Shown here: positions 48,993-57,608 of the stretch, piece by piece | How positions within the stretch are numbered: position 1 is the first letter of the stretch | How the letters are laid out: every line of letters starts with the position of its first letter | Source of the DNA: Actinoplanes auranticolor | Lineage (GTDB): Bacteria; Actinomycetota; Actinomycetes; Mycobacteriales; Micromonosporaceae | Direction of reading: 5' to 3' | Assembly: GCF_018332655.1 (NCBI RefSeq) | Contig: NZ_BOQL01000007.1 | Span: 1-64,000, forward strand | Length of the DNA stretch: 64,000 nucleotides | Translations under genes and position numbers: made by a program | The notes under the pieces: generated by a model | The model's database searches: none | Seen by the model: the letters and a program-made list of their open reading frames with translations, nothing else | Told to the model about the DNA's origin: nothing

Positions 48993-49792
48993 CCGGCCAG
49001 CTCCGCGCGGATCTCCTCGGCGTACCGGCGGGTCAGGTGCCGGCGCCAGGCGGGCAGGCCGTGCACGTCGTCCACATAGTCGTCGGCGGCGATGGTGTCC
49101 CGCAGCGCGGCCGCCAGCTCGCCGGCCCCCGGGACCTCGGCGAACCGCAGCTGGAACGGGCGCACGGTCGCGGCGGTGACCGTCAGGACCAGCCCGGCCC
49201 CGGCGCGGCGGCCGATCAGCAGCACGGCGGACCGGCCGTGGGCGAACAGCGAGCCCTGACGGAACGCCGTACGGCCGGTCAGCGCGGCGGCCGGCAGCGT
49301 GATCGAGCGCAGCAGTTCGCCCGGGGCCAGGGCGGTGGCGCCGTCACCGGTGACGAGCCGCACCACGCTCATGCGTCGCTCGCCGGCCGGGCCGAGGATC
49401 AGGCATTCGCCGTCCAGCGCCGCGGTCAGCGCGATCATCGGTCCGGCGGGCAGGGCGGCGCACAGGTTGCCGCCGACGGTCGCCACGTTCCAGATCTTGA
49501 AGGAGGCGAGGAAGGCCCGGCAGCAGGCGGTGGCCAGCTCGTGGAAGGCGGTGAAGTGCTGGGCGCCCGCGTACCCGGCGAGGTCGGCGACCGTGCAGGT
49601 CGCGGCGATCTCCAGGCCGTTGCCGGACGCGGTGACCGGGGTCCAGCCCGCGGCCACCAGGTCGAGCAGCCGGGTCACACCGGTCTGCGGCTCGGCGAAC
49701 AGGCCGGTCCCGCCGGCCAGCCAGGCATCCCCCGGCCGCCACTGCCCCACCTCGGCCGGACTGACGACCTCGACGACCGTGTGCAGATCCAC
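48989..49792 (-). CDS. FAD-binding subunit of the xanthine-dehydrogenase-type enzyme
   Basis: 267 residues, of the CO-dehydrogenase medium-subunit family. FAD-contact motifs are WLAGGTGLFAEPQ and ATVGGNLCAALPAGP, followed by the C-terminal CutM-like domain (LRFAEVPGAGELAAAL). It passes electrons from the Fe-S clusters to NAD or another acceptor. It is the first gene of the pair and overlaps the molybdenum subunit by four bases. Maturation genes (XdhC, MoaA-type) are not nearby. Confidence 0.9.
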   Translation of the reverse strand: MDLHTVVEVVSPAEVGQWRPGDAWLAGGTGLFAEPQTGVTRLLDLVAAGWTPVTASGNGLEIAATCTVADLAGYAGAQHFTAFHELATACCRAFLASFKIWNVATVGGNLCAALPAGPMIALTAALDGECLILGPAGERRMSVVRLVTGDGATALAPGELLRSITLPAAALTGRTAFRQGSLFAHGRSAVLLIGRRAGAGLVLTVTAATVRPFQLRFAEVPGAGELAAALRDTIAADDYVDDVHGLPAWRRHLTRRYAEEIRAELAG

Positions 49793-50024
49793 GTGCGGTC
49801 CCCCGTCCCGACGTACCGTGCCTGACCTGGAACGTTACGGTACGCGCGGGGTGTTTCCGGCGTGCGAACGCTTATCCTCACCCGTCATACGGTGCGGAGG
49901 AGCGGAACGGATGCAGCCATGACGATCAGCGTCGTGGCCGTGTCGATCTCGGAGTGAGCACGTCCACCCGGCGTTCATCTCACCCGGCTACAAAGCTGTC
50001 CGTGGATCTCGGGAGGATGGGCAC
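49793..50024. other. Intergenic region between the molybdoenzyme operon and the APC permease
   Basis: 232 bp holding divergent start regions. On the plus strand GGAGG (49897-49901) precedes a 12-codon frame starting ATG at 49919 (reading MTISVVAVSISE) that ends well before the permease; it could be a leader peptide or chance. No further structure was recognised. Confidence 0.3.
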
Positions 50025-51245
50025 GTGGAGCTGACCCGGCGGCTGGGTGTGACCGACGCGGTGGTGGTCGGCCTGAGCGCGATGATCGGCGCGGGAGTCT
50101 TCGCCGCGTTCGCCCCGGCGGCGGCGGTCGCGGGCGGCTGGCTGCTGCTCGCCCTCGCGGTGGCGGCCGTGGTGGCGTACTGCAACGCGGTCTCCTCGGC
50201 GCGGCTGGCGGCGGTGTACCCGTCCTCCGGCGGCACCTACGTCTACGGCCGCAGGCGGCTGGGTGACGTGTGGGGATTCCTCGCCGGCTGGGGCTTCGTC
50301 ATCGGCAAGACCGCCTCCTGCGCGGCGATGGCGCTGACCTTCGGCGCGTACGTCGCACCGGGCCACGAGCGGCTGCTGGCGGTGCTCGCCGTCGCGGCGC
50401 TGACCGCGCTGAACCTCGCCGGGGTGCAGAAGTCGGCGCTCGCCGCCCGGATCCTGGTGGCGACGGTCGTCGCCGTACTGCTGGCGGTCGTCGCCGCGGG
50501 CTCCACCGACGGCCTGGCCCACCTCGGCAGCGGCCCCGAAGTCTCGCCGTGGGGCGTGCTGCAGGGTGCCGGCCTGCTCTTCTTCGCCTTCGCCGGGTAC
50601 GCCCGGATCGCCACCCTGGGTGAGGAGGTCCGCGACCCGGCCCGCACGATCCCCCGGGCCGTCCCGATCGCGCTCACCCTCACCCTCGTCCTGTACACCG
50701 CGGTCGCCCTCACCCTGCTCGGCAGCCTGGGGCCCGCCCGGCTCGCCGCCGCCACCGCGCCGCTGGCCGAGGTCGGACCGGGCTGGCTGGCGCCGGTCGT
50801 GCGGGCCGGGGCGGCGCTGGCCGCGCTGGGATCGTTGCTCGCCCTGATCCTGGGCGTCTCCCGGACGACGTTCGCGATGGCCCGCGACCGTAACCTGCCC
50901 GGCGTGCTGGACGCCGTCAGCGAGCGGACCGGGGTGCCGCACCGCGCCGAGGCCGCCGTGGGTGTCGCGGTGGCCGTACTGGTGCTGCTGGTGGACCTGC
51001 GCGGCGCGATCGGATTCTCCTCGTTCGGCGTGCTGGTCTACTACGCGATCGCCAACGCCTCGGCGATGACGCTGCGCCCCGGCGAGGGCGCCCCGTGGCG
51101 GCCGCTGCCGGTCCTGGGGCTCGCCGGCTGCCTGCTGCTGGCGGCGACCCTGCCGCTGCCCTCGGTCGTCGCCGGGCTGGCCGTCTTCGCGCTCGGCATC
51201 GCGGTGTGGTGGCTACGCCGCCGCGCCGGCGCCGCGCAGGTGTGA
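50025..51245 (+). CDS. APC-superfamily amino acid permease
   Basis: 406 residues with about 11-12 hydrophobic segments. The first span motif GLSAMIGAGVFAAFAPAA carries the G-x-G unwound substrate site, SGGTYVYGRRRLGDVWGFLAGW is the conserved loop after span 2, and FFAFAGYARIATLGEEVRDP the span-6 region. This is the typical amino-acid/cationic-amino-acid transporter layout; the substrate is not predictable. GTG 50025 follows GGGAGG. It stands alone. Confidence 0.9.
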   Translation: MELTRRLGVTDAVVVGLSAMIGAGVFAAFAPAAAVAGGWLLLALAVAAVVAYCNAVSSARLAAVYPSSGGTYVYGRRRLGDVWGFLAGWGFVIGKTASCAAMALTFGAYVAPGHERLLAVLAVAALTALNLAGVQKSALAARILVATVVAVLLAVVAAGSTDGLAHLGSGPEVSPWGVLQGAGLLFFAFAGYARIATLGEEVRDPARTIPRAVPIALTLTLVLYTAVALTLLGSLGPARLAAATAPLAEVGPGWLAPVVRAGAALAALGSLLALILGVSRTTFAMARDRNLPGVLDAVSERTGVPHRAEAAVGVAVAVLVLLVDLRGAIGFSSFGVLVYYAIANASAMTLRPGEGAPWRPLPVLGLAGCLLLAATLPLPSVVAGLAVFALGIAVWWLRRRAGAAQV

Positions 51246-51358
51246 TCGGCCGCCGTCGTGTTCCTGCCATGTGGGCAGGGTCTTTCCTCCATGTCCCGAC
51301 CGGGAGGACTGTCGGGGTGTACCCACCGGGTGCTCACGCTGTGTCTCATGGGGGCGAC

Positions 51359-52048
51359 ATGACGGGAAACGCACGGATCCTGGTCGTCGACGACCAGCCG
51401 ACCATCGTGGACCTGCTGTCCACGGTGCTGACCGGCCACGGCTTCGCGGTCGACACCGCGGGCACCGCGGCACAGGCCGTGGAGAAGGCCGCCGAGCAAC
51501 GGCCGGACCTGGTCCTGCTGGACGTGTCGCTGCCCGACGGCGACGGCATGGACGTGCGCCGGCGGCTGCGCGCCGAGGGCGCGGAGACCGGGGTGGTGTT
51601 CCTGTCCGCCCGGGACACCCGCGACGACCTGGTCGCCGAGCTGGCCTACGGCGACGAGGACTGGATCACCAAGCCGTTCGACGTCGAGGTGCTGCTGGCC
51701 CGGGTGTACGCGGCGCTGCGGCGCCTGGACGGCGCGCCGGGCAACCGGGTCCTGCGCTACGCCGACGTGGAGCTGGACCAGCACACCGGCGAGGTGCGCC
51801 GGGCCGGGGAGCCGGTCGCGCTGTCGCCGTCCGAGCGGGAGCTGCTGCGCCTGCTGCTGCGGGATCCGGGCCGGGTGCTGTCGCACGACGAGATCCGGGC
51901 CGGGGTCTGGCCGGACCTGCCGGGCAGCGGGCACGAGCTGGTCGAGGCCCATGCCGGCTCGCTGCGCCGCAAGCTGGAGCGGCTCGGCCCACCGCTGATC
52001 GCGACGCACCGTGGCTTCGGGTACGCGCTCCGCGCCCGCCTGCCCTGA
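51359..52048 (+). CDS. OmpR-type response regulator, orphan
   Basis: 229 residues. The receiver domain has the acidic pair in ILVVDDQPT, the phospho-acceptor Asp55 in LVLLDVSLPDG, the Thr/Ser switch in VVFLSARD and the Lys in WITKPFDVE. The C-terminal winged helix (ELDQHTGEVRRAGEPVALSP to THRGFGYALRARL) binds DNA. No histidine kinase gene is adjacent; the neighbouring gene is a convergent PAS-GGDEF protein, so its partner is elsewhere. Confidence 0.92.
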   Translation: MTGNARILVVDDQPTIVDLLSTVLTGHGFAVDTAGTAAQAVEKAAEQRPDLVLLDVSLPDGDGMDVRRRLRAEGAETGVVFLSARDTRDDLVAELAYGDEDWITKPFDVEVLLARVYAALRRLDGAPGNRVLRYADVELDQHTGEVRRAGEPVALSPSERELLRLLLRDPGRVLSHDEIRAGVWPDLPGSGHELVEAHAGSLRRKLERLGPPLIATHRGFGYALRARLP

Positions 52049-52057
52049 CCCTGCCCG

Positions 52058-53896
52058 TCAGCGCCGGGCGGCGTGCTTGATCCGGTACATCGCCTCGTCG
52101 GCCCGGCGCAGCAGAGCCTCCGGGTCGTCCCCGGCGCCCACCACCACACCGACGCTGGCGCCGATGGTCAGCCGGTGCCCGTCCACCTCGACGAGCTCGG
52201 CCAGCGCGCTGCGGAACCGCTCCGCGACCAGGCCGGCGGCGGTCGTGCCGGCCCCGGGCAGCAGCACCGCGAACTCGTCGCCGCCCAGCCGCGCCGCCAC
52301 CGCCGTGGCCGGCAGCGCCGCGCGCAGGCACTCGGCCACCCGCACCAGCACCGCGTCGCCGGCGTGGTGGCCGTACGTGTCGTTGATCGGTTTGAACCCG
52401 TCCAGGTCGATGTGCAGCAGCGCGACGCCGCCGCCGAGCGCCGCGGCCAGCCGGCGGCCGAAGAGCACCCGGTTGGCCAGCCCGGTCAGCGGGTCGTGGG
52501 TGGCCTCGTGCCGCAGCCGGTCCTGCAGTTCACGGGCGTCGGTGACGTCGCGGGCATTGCTCACCACGGCGCCCACGCTGGGCTCGTGGGTGAGGTTGCG
52601 GCTGGTGACCTCCAGCCAGCGCCAGGAGCCGTCCGCGTGCCGGTAGCGCGCCTGGTAGGTGAAGGTCGCACCGGGCGTGGCCATCAACCGCTGCAGGTCG
52701 CCCAGCAGCGCGGGCAGGTCGTCGGGGTGGATCAGCGTGATCACCCGGACGCCGAGCATCTCGTGCGGCTCGTAGCCCAGCATCCGGGTGGCCGGGGTCA
52801 GGTACGTCATCGCGCCGGTGTGGTCGATCAGCGAGGTGATGTCGGTCGAGTACTCCAGCAGCAGCCGGACCCGTTCCTCCTGCCGGCGCAGCGTCTCCAG
52901 GCCGGCCTCCGAGCGCCGGACCAGCAACTCGTTCTCGGCGAAGGTGAGCAGTTGCCGGGCCACCACGACGGCGGTGATCACCAGCAGGCCGCCGAGCGCG
53001 ACCAGGGCGGTGGTGCTCAGCCCGGCCGGCAGGACAGCGGGCAGGACGGCGAAGACGAGCCCGAGCATGGCGTACGGCAGCACGCTGTAGGTCCGGCGGC
53101 GCCGCGCGGGCCGGCCGGCGGCCACGCGGTCGGCGAGTTCCTGCATCCTGGGGGCCACGCTGACCAGGGTGACGGCGGCGAGCTGCAACGCCAGCTGCAC
53201 CCGCCACCCGGCACTGCCCGGCAGCACACCACCGTTGACGCACTGCAGCACCGCGGCGGCGCCGAGCGGGGCGGCCGCGGCCGAGCTGATCGGGCTGTGC
53301 CCGCCCATGATGAGGCGGGTGACGGCGAAGGTGGTCACGACCGCGATGGCGACCGCGGCCATGGAGGCGTCCGAGCTGACGCCCAGGGCGGCCGAGCGGT
53401 CGGCCATGAACCAGATGGCCACGACCGCGGCCGTGCCGACCGCGGAGGTGTCCAGCAGGTAGCGCAGCCGGGCCCGGCCGGACGCCGGCGGGCGCGGGTG
53501 GGTGAGGGCGGCGACCACCAGCACGGTGACCCCGGCCAGCACGCAGATGCTCTGGAAACGGCCGGTCGCCACCGCACCGGCGTCGGGACTGTGCAGCGCG
53601 CCGGCGAGCCGGCCGAGGTGGCCGGCCAGCAGCAGGCCGCCCATGGCGGTCACCGAGCGCCAGAAGCGCCGGTCGGCCGGGTCGCGCCCGGGCCGGCGGG
53701 CGAGCCGCAGCGCACCGGCCAGCAGGAAGAGGTTGAGGACCGGGCCGAGCCACGAGCGCAGCAACACGTGCACCGCGATGCCGCCCGGCCCCCAGAGCAG
53801 CCAGCAGATCGCCGTCAGGGCCACCCCGGCCAGGGTGAGCAGCACCGGGTCGGTCGCGACCGTACGCAGCAGCGAGCGGGACCGGGCGGGCGGCAT
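52058..53896 (-). CDS. Membrane PAS-GGDEF diguanylate cyclase
   Basis: 612 residues. The first ~300 hold about 8-9 hydrophobic segments, then a coiled coil leads to a PAS domain (about 325-440; LLEYSTDITSLIDHTGAMTY, then YRHADGSWRWLEV) and a GGDEF domain (about 450-605) with LHIDLDGFKPINDTYGH and an intact LGGDEF. The position of the RxxD inhibitory site reads PATA, so product inhibition is probably lost. It should synthesise c-di-GMP in response to a ligand or redox cue. ATG 53896 follows a perfect AGGAGG six bases upstream; the frame extends to 53935 without a ribosome site. Confidence 0.92.
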   Translation of the reverse strand: MPPARSRSLLRTVATDPVLLTLAGVALTAICWLLWGPGGIAVHVLLRSWLGPVLNLFLLAGALRLARRPGRDPADRRFWRSVTAMGGLLLAGHLGRLAGALHSPDAGAVATGRFQSICVLAGVTVLVVAALTHPRPPASGRARLRYLLDTSAVGTAAVVAIWFMADRSAALGVSSDASMAAVAIAVVTTFAVTRLIMGGHSPISSAAAAPLGAAAVLQCVNGGVLPGSAGWRVQLALQLAAVTLVSVAPRMQELADRVAAGRPARRRRTYSVLPYAMLGLVFAVLPAVLPAGLSTTALVALGGLLVITAVVVARQLLTFAENELLVRRSEAGLETLRRQEERVRLLLEYSTDITSLIDHTGAMTYLTPATRMLGYEPHEMLGVRVITLIHPDDLPALLGDLQRLMATPGATFTYQARYRHADGSWRWLEVTSRNLTHEPSVGAVVSNARDVTDARELQDRLRHEATHDPLTGLANRVLFGRRLAAALGGGVALLHIDLDGFKPINDTYGHHAGDAVLVRVAECLRAALPATAVAARLGGDEFAVLLPGAGTTAAGLVAERFRSALAELVEVDGHRLTIGASVGVVVGAGDDPEALLRRADEAMYRIKHAARR

Positions 53897-54197
53897 CGCG
53901 ATCCTCCTGCGGGCGTTCGGGCTCGGCACGGCCACGCCGCGCCCACCTACTACACCGGTACGGGGTAGCGGTCCGGGTGCGCCGCCGGGGTGACATCGGT
54001 GCGGCGGCTGACCTGCCCATTGACGGTTAGTTTTCTTAACCGTTTAAGGTCTCCGCTGGCCCGGTGCCGAATCGTTACTCGGTTGATCAAGCGGAAACAT
54101 TGCGAAACACCGTTTCCACCTCTTGACTGGCAACCGGGGGAACCGGAGACGGTGACGGTGATGTCACGCCCCGGCGTGATGTGAGATAGGGAGAGGT
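53897..54197. other. Intergenic region between the diguanylate cyclase and the importer operon
   Basis: 301 bp, clearly richer in A/T than its surroundings from about 54015. It holds the predicted promoter and palindromes listed for 54020-54048 and a longer dyad, GGAAAC-N13-GTTTCC, at about 54091-54115, a second possible operator. No gene is visible. Confidence 0.5.
54020..54048 (+). promoter_or_regulatory. Predicted promoter with overlapping palindromes for the alpha-glucoside importer
   Basis: TTGACG (54020-54025) is followed after 17 bp by TTTAAG (54043-54048). The palindrome CTTAACCGTTTAAG (54035-54048) covers the -10, and CGGTTA-N7-TAACCG (54024-54042) spans the spacer. A repressor bound here would block polymerase. 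Confidence 0.5.
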
Positions 54198-55562
54198 ATG
54201 TTCGGTCAATCCAATAGCCCGCGCTTCAGGAGCGCGCTCGCCGGCACGCTGGGCATCGGCCTGGTGTTCGGTCTGGCCGCTTGCGGCGGCAGTGATGACT
54301 CGGCCGACGATTCCGACACGGCCGCGCAGTCCATCGACTGCGCGCAGTTCAGCTCGTTCGGAGACCTGAAGGGCAAGACTGTCTCGGTCTACACGGGCAT
54401 CGTGACGCCCGAGGACACGGCGTACAAGGACTCGTACAAGCCTTTCGAGACGTGCACCGGCGTGACCATCAAGTACGAGGGCGACAAGGCCTTCGAGACG
54501 CAGATCCTGGTCCGCGCCAAGGCCGGCAACCCGCCGGACCTCGCCATCGTGCCGCAGCCGGGCCTGCTCAAGCAGCTCGTGGCCACCGGCAAGGCGGTCG
54601 AGGCTCCGGCCGAGGTGGCGGCGAACGTCGACAAGTTCTGGGGCGAGGACTGGAAGGCCTACGCCACCGTCGACGGCAAGTTCTACGGCGCGCCGTCCGG
54701 CGCCAGCGTCAAGTCGCTGGTCTGGTACTCGCCCAGCGAGTTCAAGGACGCCGGCTACACGGTGCCCACGACGCTCGACGAGCTCAAGACGCTGACCGAC
54801 AAGATGGTCGCGGACAAGAAGAAGCCGTGGTGCGCGGGCATCGCCAGCGGTGAGGCGACCGGCTGGCCGCTCACGGACTGGCACGAGGACATGATGCTCC
54901 GGCTCTCCGGCCCGGAGACGTACGACAAGTGGGTCAGCCACGAGATCCCGTTCAACGGCCCCGAGTCGACGGCGGCGCTGGACGCGGCCGGCGCGTACCT
55001 GAAGAACCCGGCCTACGTCAACGGCGGCCTGGGCGAGGTCAAGAGCATCGCCACGACCACGTTCCAGGACGCCGGTCTGCCGATCCTCGAGGGCACCTGC
55101 TCGCTGCACCGCCAGGCCAGCTTCTACGCGGCGAACTTCCCCAAGGGCACCAAGGTGGCCGAGGACGGCGACGTCTTCGCGTTCTACCTGCCGGGCAAGA
55201 CCGCCACGGACAAGCCGGTGCTCGGCGGTGGCGAGTTCAACGTGGCGTTCGCGGACCGTCCGGAGGTCAAGGCCTTCCAGACGTACCTGTCGACCGACAC
55301 GTGGGCGAACATCAAGGCCAAGCTCTCGCAGGGCTGGGTCAGCGCCAACAACAAGATCGACCCGAACAACCTGAGCAACCCGGTCGACAAGCTGGCCGCG
55401 ACCATCCTGCTCGACCCCAACGCGACGTTCCGCTTCGACGGCTCGGACCAGATGCCGGCCGCCGTGGGCTCCAACGCCTACTGGAAGCAGACGACGAGCT
55501 GGATCACCGGACAGGACACCAAGACGACGGTGGACAACATCGAGAAGGCTTGGCCCAAGTGA
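54198..55562 (+). CDS. Alpha-glucoside-type sugar-binding lipoprotein (AglE-like)
   Basis: 454 residues. The signal peptide ends in a lipobox (VFGLAACGGS). The mature part is an extracellular solute-binding family 1 protein of the AglE group: DLKGKTVSVYTGIVTPED, KAGNPPDLAIVPQPGLLKQL, DWHEDMMLRLSGPE and SNNKIDPNN-like segments, with PAAVGSNAYWKQTTSW near the end. It is the first gene of an importer with two permeases. A stable hairpin directly after its stop probably keeps its mRNA more abundant than that of the permeases, as is usual for binding proteins. Confidence 0.9.
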   Translation: MFGQSNSPRFRSALAGTLGIGLVFGLAACGGSDDSADDSDTAAQSIDCAQFSSFGDLKGKTVSVYTGIVTPEDTAYKDSYKPFETCTGVTIKYEGDKAFETQILVRAKAGNPPDLAIVPQPGLLKQLVATGKAVEAPAEVAANVDKFWGEDWKAYATVDGKFYGAPSGASVKSLVWYSPSEFKDAGYTVPTTLDELKTLTDKMVADKKKPWCAGIASGEATGWPLTDWHEDMMLRLSGPETYDKWVSHEIPFNGPESTAALDAAGAYLKNPAYVNGGLGEVKSIATTTFQDAGLPILEGTCSLHRQASFYAANFPKGTKVAEDGDVFAFYLPGKTATDKPVLGGGEFNVAFADRPEVKAFQTYLSTDTWANIKAKLSQGWVSANNKIDPNNLSNPVDKLAATILLDPNATFRFDGSDQMPAAVGSNAYWKQTTSWITGQDTKTTVDNIEKAWPK

Positions 55563-55577
55563 TCTGAATCTTCACCA

Positions 55578-55607
55578 GGGGCCGGTCGCCGCAAGGCGAC
55601 CGGCCCC
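55578..55607 (+). terminator. Intra-operon hairpin after the binding-protein gene
   Basis: A perfect 13-bp stem, GGGGCCGGTCGCC paired with GGCGACCGGCCCC, closed by a GCAA (GNRA) tetraloop. It begins 16 bases after the aglE-like stop. No T-run follows, so partial termination or protection of the upstream mRNA from 3' decay is more likely than full termination. Confidence 0.8.
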
Positions 55608-55635
55608 GCCGCTCTCCAGAGGAGGTACGGGTCGC

Positions 55636-56620
55636 GTGTTCGACACCGCCGACACCACCGCCGAGAAGATCACGCAGATGTTCGCTGCGATCCTTCTCTT
55701 CGCCGCGGTCGTGGGCATCATCCTTTTCATCGCGGGCCGTTTCGGCGGCCGCCGCGGTGACCGCATCGTCGCCTATTCCTATCTCGCCCCCACGGTGCTC
55801 ATGCTGCTCGTCGGGCTCGTCTACCCCCGGCGTGCGCACGATCTACCAGTCGTTCTTCAACGCGGCGGGCAACGCCTTCATCGGCATCGACAACTACAAG
55901 ACGATCTTCACCGACGGCGATCAGCTCACGGTGCTGCGCAACACCGTCTTCTGGGTCGTGGTGACGCCGTTCGTGGCCACCGCGGTCGGGCTGCTCTACG
56001 CCATCCTGGTCGACAAGGCCAAGATGGAGTCGTTCGCCAAGTCGCTGATCTTCCTGCCCATGGCCATCTCGTTCGTGGGCGCGTCGATCATCTGGAGCTT
56101 CGTCTACGCGTACCGGCCGGACCAGGCCAACGTGAAGCAGATCGGCCTGCTCAACCAGGTGCTGGTCTGGCTGGGCGGGACCCCGCAGCAGTGGCTGGTG
56201 GACTCACCACTGAACACGTTCCTGCTGATCGTGGTCATGATCTGGATCCAGGCCGGCTTCGCCATGACCGTGCTGTCGGCGGCGATCAAGGCCATCCCGG
56301 ACGACATCATCGAGGCCGCCCGCCTCGACGGCGTCACCCCGTGGGGCATGTTCCGCTTCGTCACCCTGCCGGCCATCCGCCCGGCGGTGGTGGTCGTGCT
56401 GACCACCATCGGCATCGGCACGCTGAAGGTCTTCGACATCGTCCGCACGATGACCGGCGGCCAGTTCAACACCAACGTCATCGCCAACGAGTTCTACAGC
56501 CAGAGCTTCCGCAGTGACAACCAGGGCCTCGGCGCCGCCCTGGCGGTGCTGCTGTTCTTGCTGGTCATTCCGATCGTCGCCTACAACATCCGGCAAGTCC
56601 GCAGTTCGGAGGCGCTATGA
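55636..56620 (+). pseudogene. Sugar ABC permease (AglF/MalF-like) with a +1-base frameshift
   Basis: The frame from GTG 55636 gives the N-terminus and first spans (FDTADTTAEKITQMFAAILL, then APTVLMLLVGLVYP). At a run of five C (55824-55828) it shifts; the rest continues intact in the next frame: GVRTIYQSFFNAAG, LPMAISFVGASIIW, EAARLDGVTPWGMFRFVTLP (EAA loop) and the end at 56620. One extra C explains everything. It may be a sequencing error, a recent mutation, or a natural +1 slip at CCC-C. GAGGAGG precedes the start and the end overlaps the next permease as ATGA, so the operon is otherwise well kept. Confidence 0.8.
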
Positions 56621-57531
56621 GCACTGTGACCCCGGTCACCACCACGCCTCCGCTGACGCCGGAGAAGGTGACGGCGGCTGCGGTCGCCAAGAAGAAGCTG
56701 ACCTCGCCGTGGGCGTCGCTCGCGGCGATCGTCATCGCGGTGCTCTGGACGCTGCCGACGTTCGGATTGCTGGTCTCGTCGTTCCGCCCCGAGCGGGCGA
56801 TCAAGACGACAGGATGGTGGACCTTCTTCACCGACCCCACCGTCACCCTGGACAACTACCGAGCCGTGCTGGACTCGGAGAGTGGCGCGGGCCTCGGCTC
56901 CGGCTTCGTGAACTCGCTGGTGATCACCATCCCCTCGGTGCTCATCCCGATGAGCCTGGCCTGCCTGGCGGCGTACGCGTTCGCCTGGATCAAGTTCCCC
57001 GGCCGCAACGTCCTGTTCCTGGCGATCTTCGCCCTGCAGATCGTGCCGCTGCAGGTGACCCTGATCCCGCTGCTCACGCTCTACGTGGACGGTGGACTGG
57101 CGAACACGTTCTGGACGATCTGGATCTCGCACTCGATCTTCGGCCTGCCGCTGGCGATCTACCTGCTGCACAACTTCATGCGGGAGATCCCGGCCACCCT
57201 GCTGGAGGCGGCCCGGGTGGACGGCGCCGGGCACGTGTCGATCTTCTTCCGGGTGCTGCTGCCGCTGCTGCGACCGGCCCTGGCCGCGTTCGGCATCTTC
57301 CAGTTCCTCTGGGTGTGGAACGACCTGCTGGTCGCCCTCACCTTCGCGGGCGGCGGCGACGCCGTCGCCCCGATCACCGTGGCGCTGGCCAACCTCAGCG
57401 GCACCCGGGGCACGGCCTGGCACCTGCTGTCGGCCGGCGCCTTCGTGTCGATCCTGGTACCGGTGACGATCTTCCTGTTGCTCCAGCGGTACTTCGTCCG
57501 CGGCTTGCTCGCGGGCAGTGTCAAGGGCTGA
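56617..57531 (+). CDS. Sugar ABC permease (AglG/MalG-like)
   Basis: 304 residues with six hydrophobic segments; a Thr/Pro-rich N-terminal tail precedes the first span. The ATPase-docking loop is EAARVDGAGHVSIFFRVLLP and the end is QRYFVRGLLAGSVKG. It is translationally coupled to the frameshifted partner permease. No ATPase follows; a strong terminator ends the operon at once, so the importer should share a MsiK-like ATPase. Confidence 0.92.
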   Translation: MSTVTPVTTTPPLTPEKVTAAAVAKKKLTSPWASLAAIVIAVLWTLPTFGLLVSSFRPERAIKTTGWWTFFTDPTVTLDNYRAVLDSESGAGLGSGFVNSLVITIPSVLIPMSLACLAAYAFAWIKFPGRNVLFLAIFALQIVPLQVTLIPLLTLYVDGGLANTFWTIWISHSIFGLPLAIYLLHNFMREIPATLLEAARVDGAGHVSIFFRVLLPLLRPALAAFGIFQFLWVWNDLLVALTFAGGGDAVAPITVALANLSGTRGTAWHLLSAGAFVSILVPVTIFLLLQRYFVRGLLAGSVKG

Positions 57532-57544
57532 CCCGCACTGCTGA

Positions 57545-57581
57545 GGGGCCCGGGACCGCCACGGCGGTTCCGGGCCCCTTT
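57545..57581 (+). terminator. Strong terminator of the alpha-glucoside importer operon
   Basis: A 16-bp stem (GGGGCCCGGGACCGCC at 57545-57560 with GGCGGTTCCGGGCCCC at 57563-57578, one G-T pair) followed by TTTG. It starts 13 bases after the permease stop and ends about 28 bp before the next start. Confidence 0.85.
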
Positions 57582-57608
57582 GTCGTACCCGGCGGCTAGG
57601 TTCGGGTG

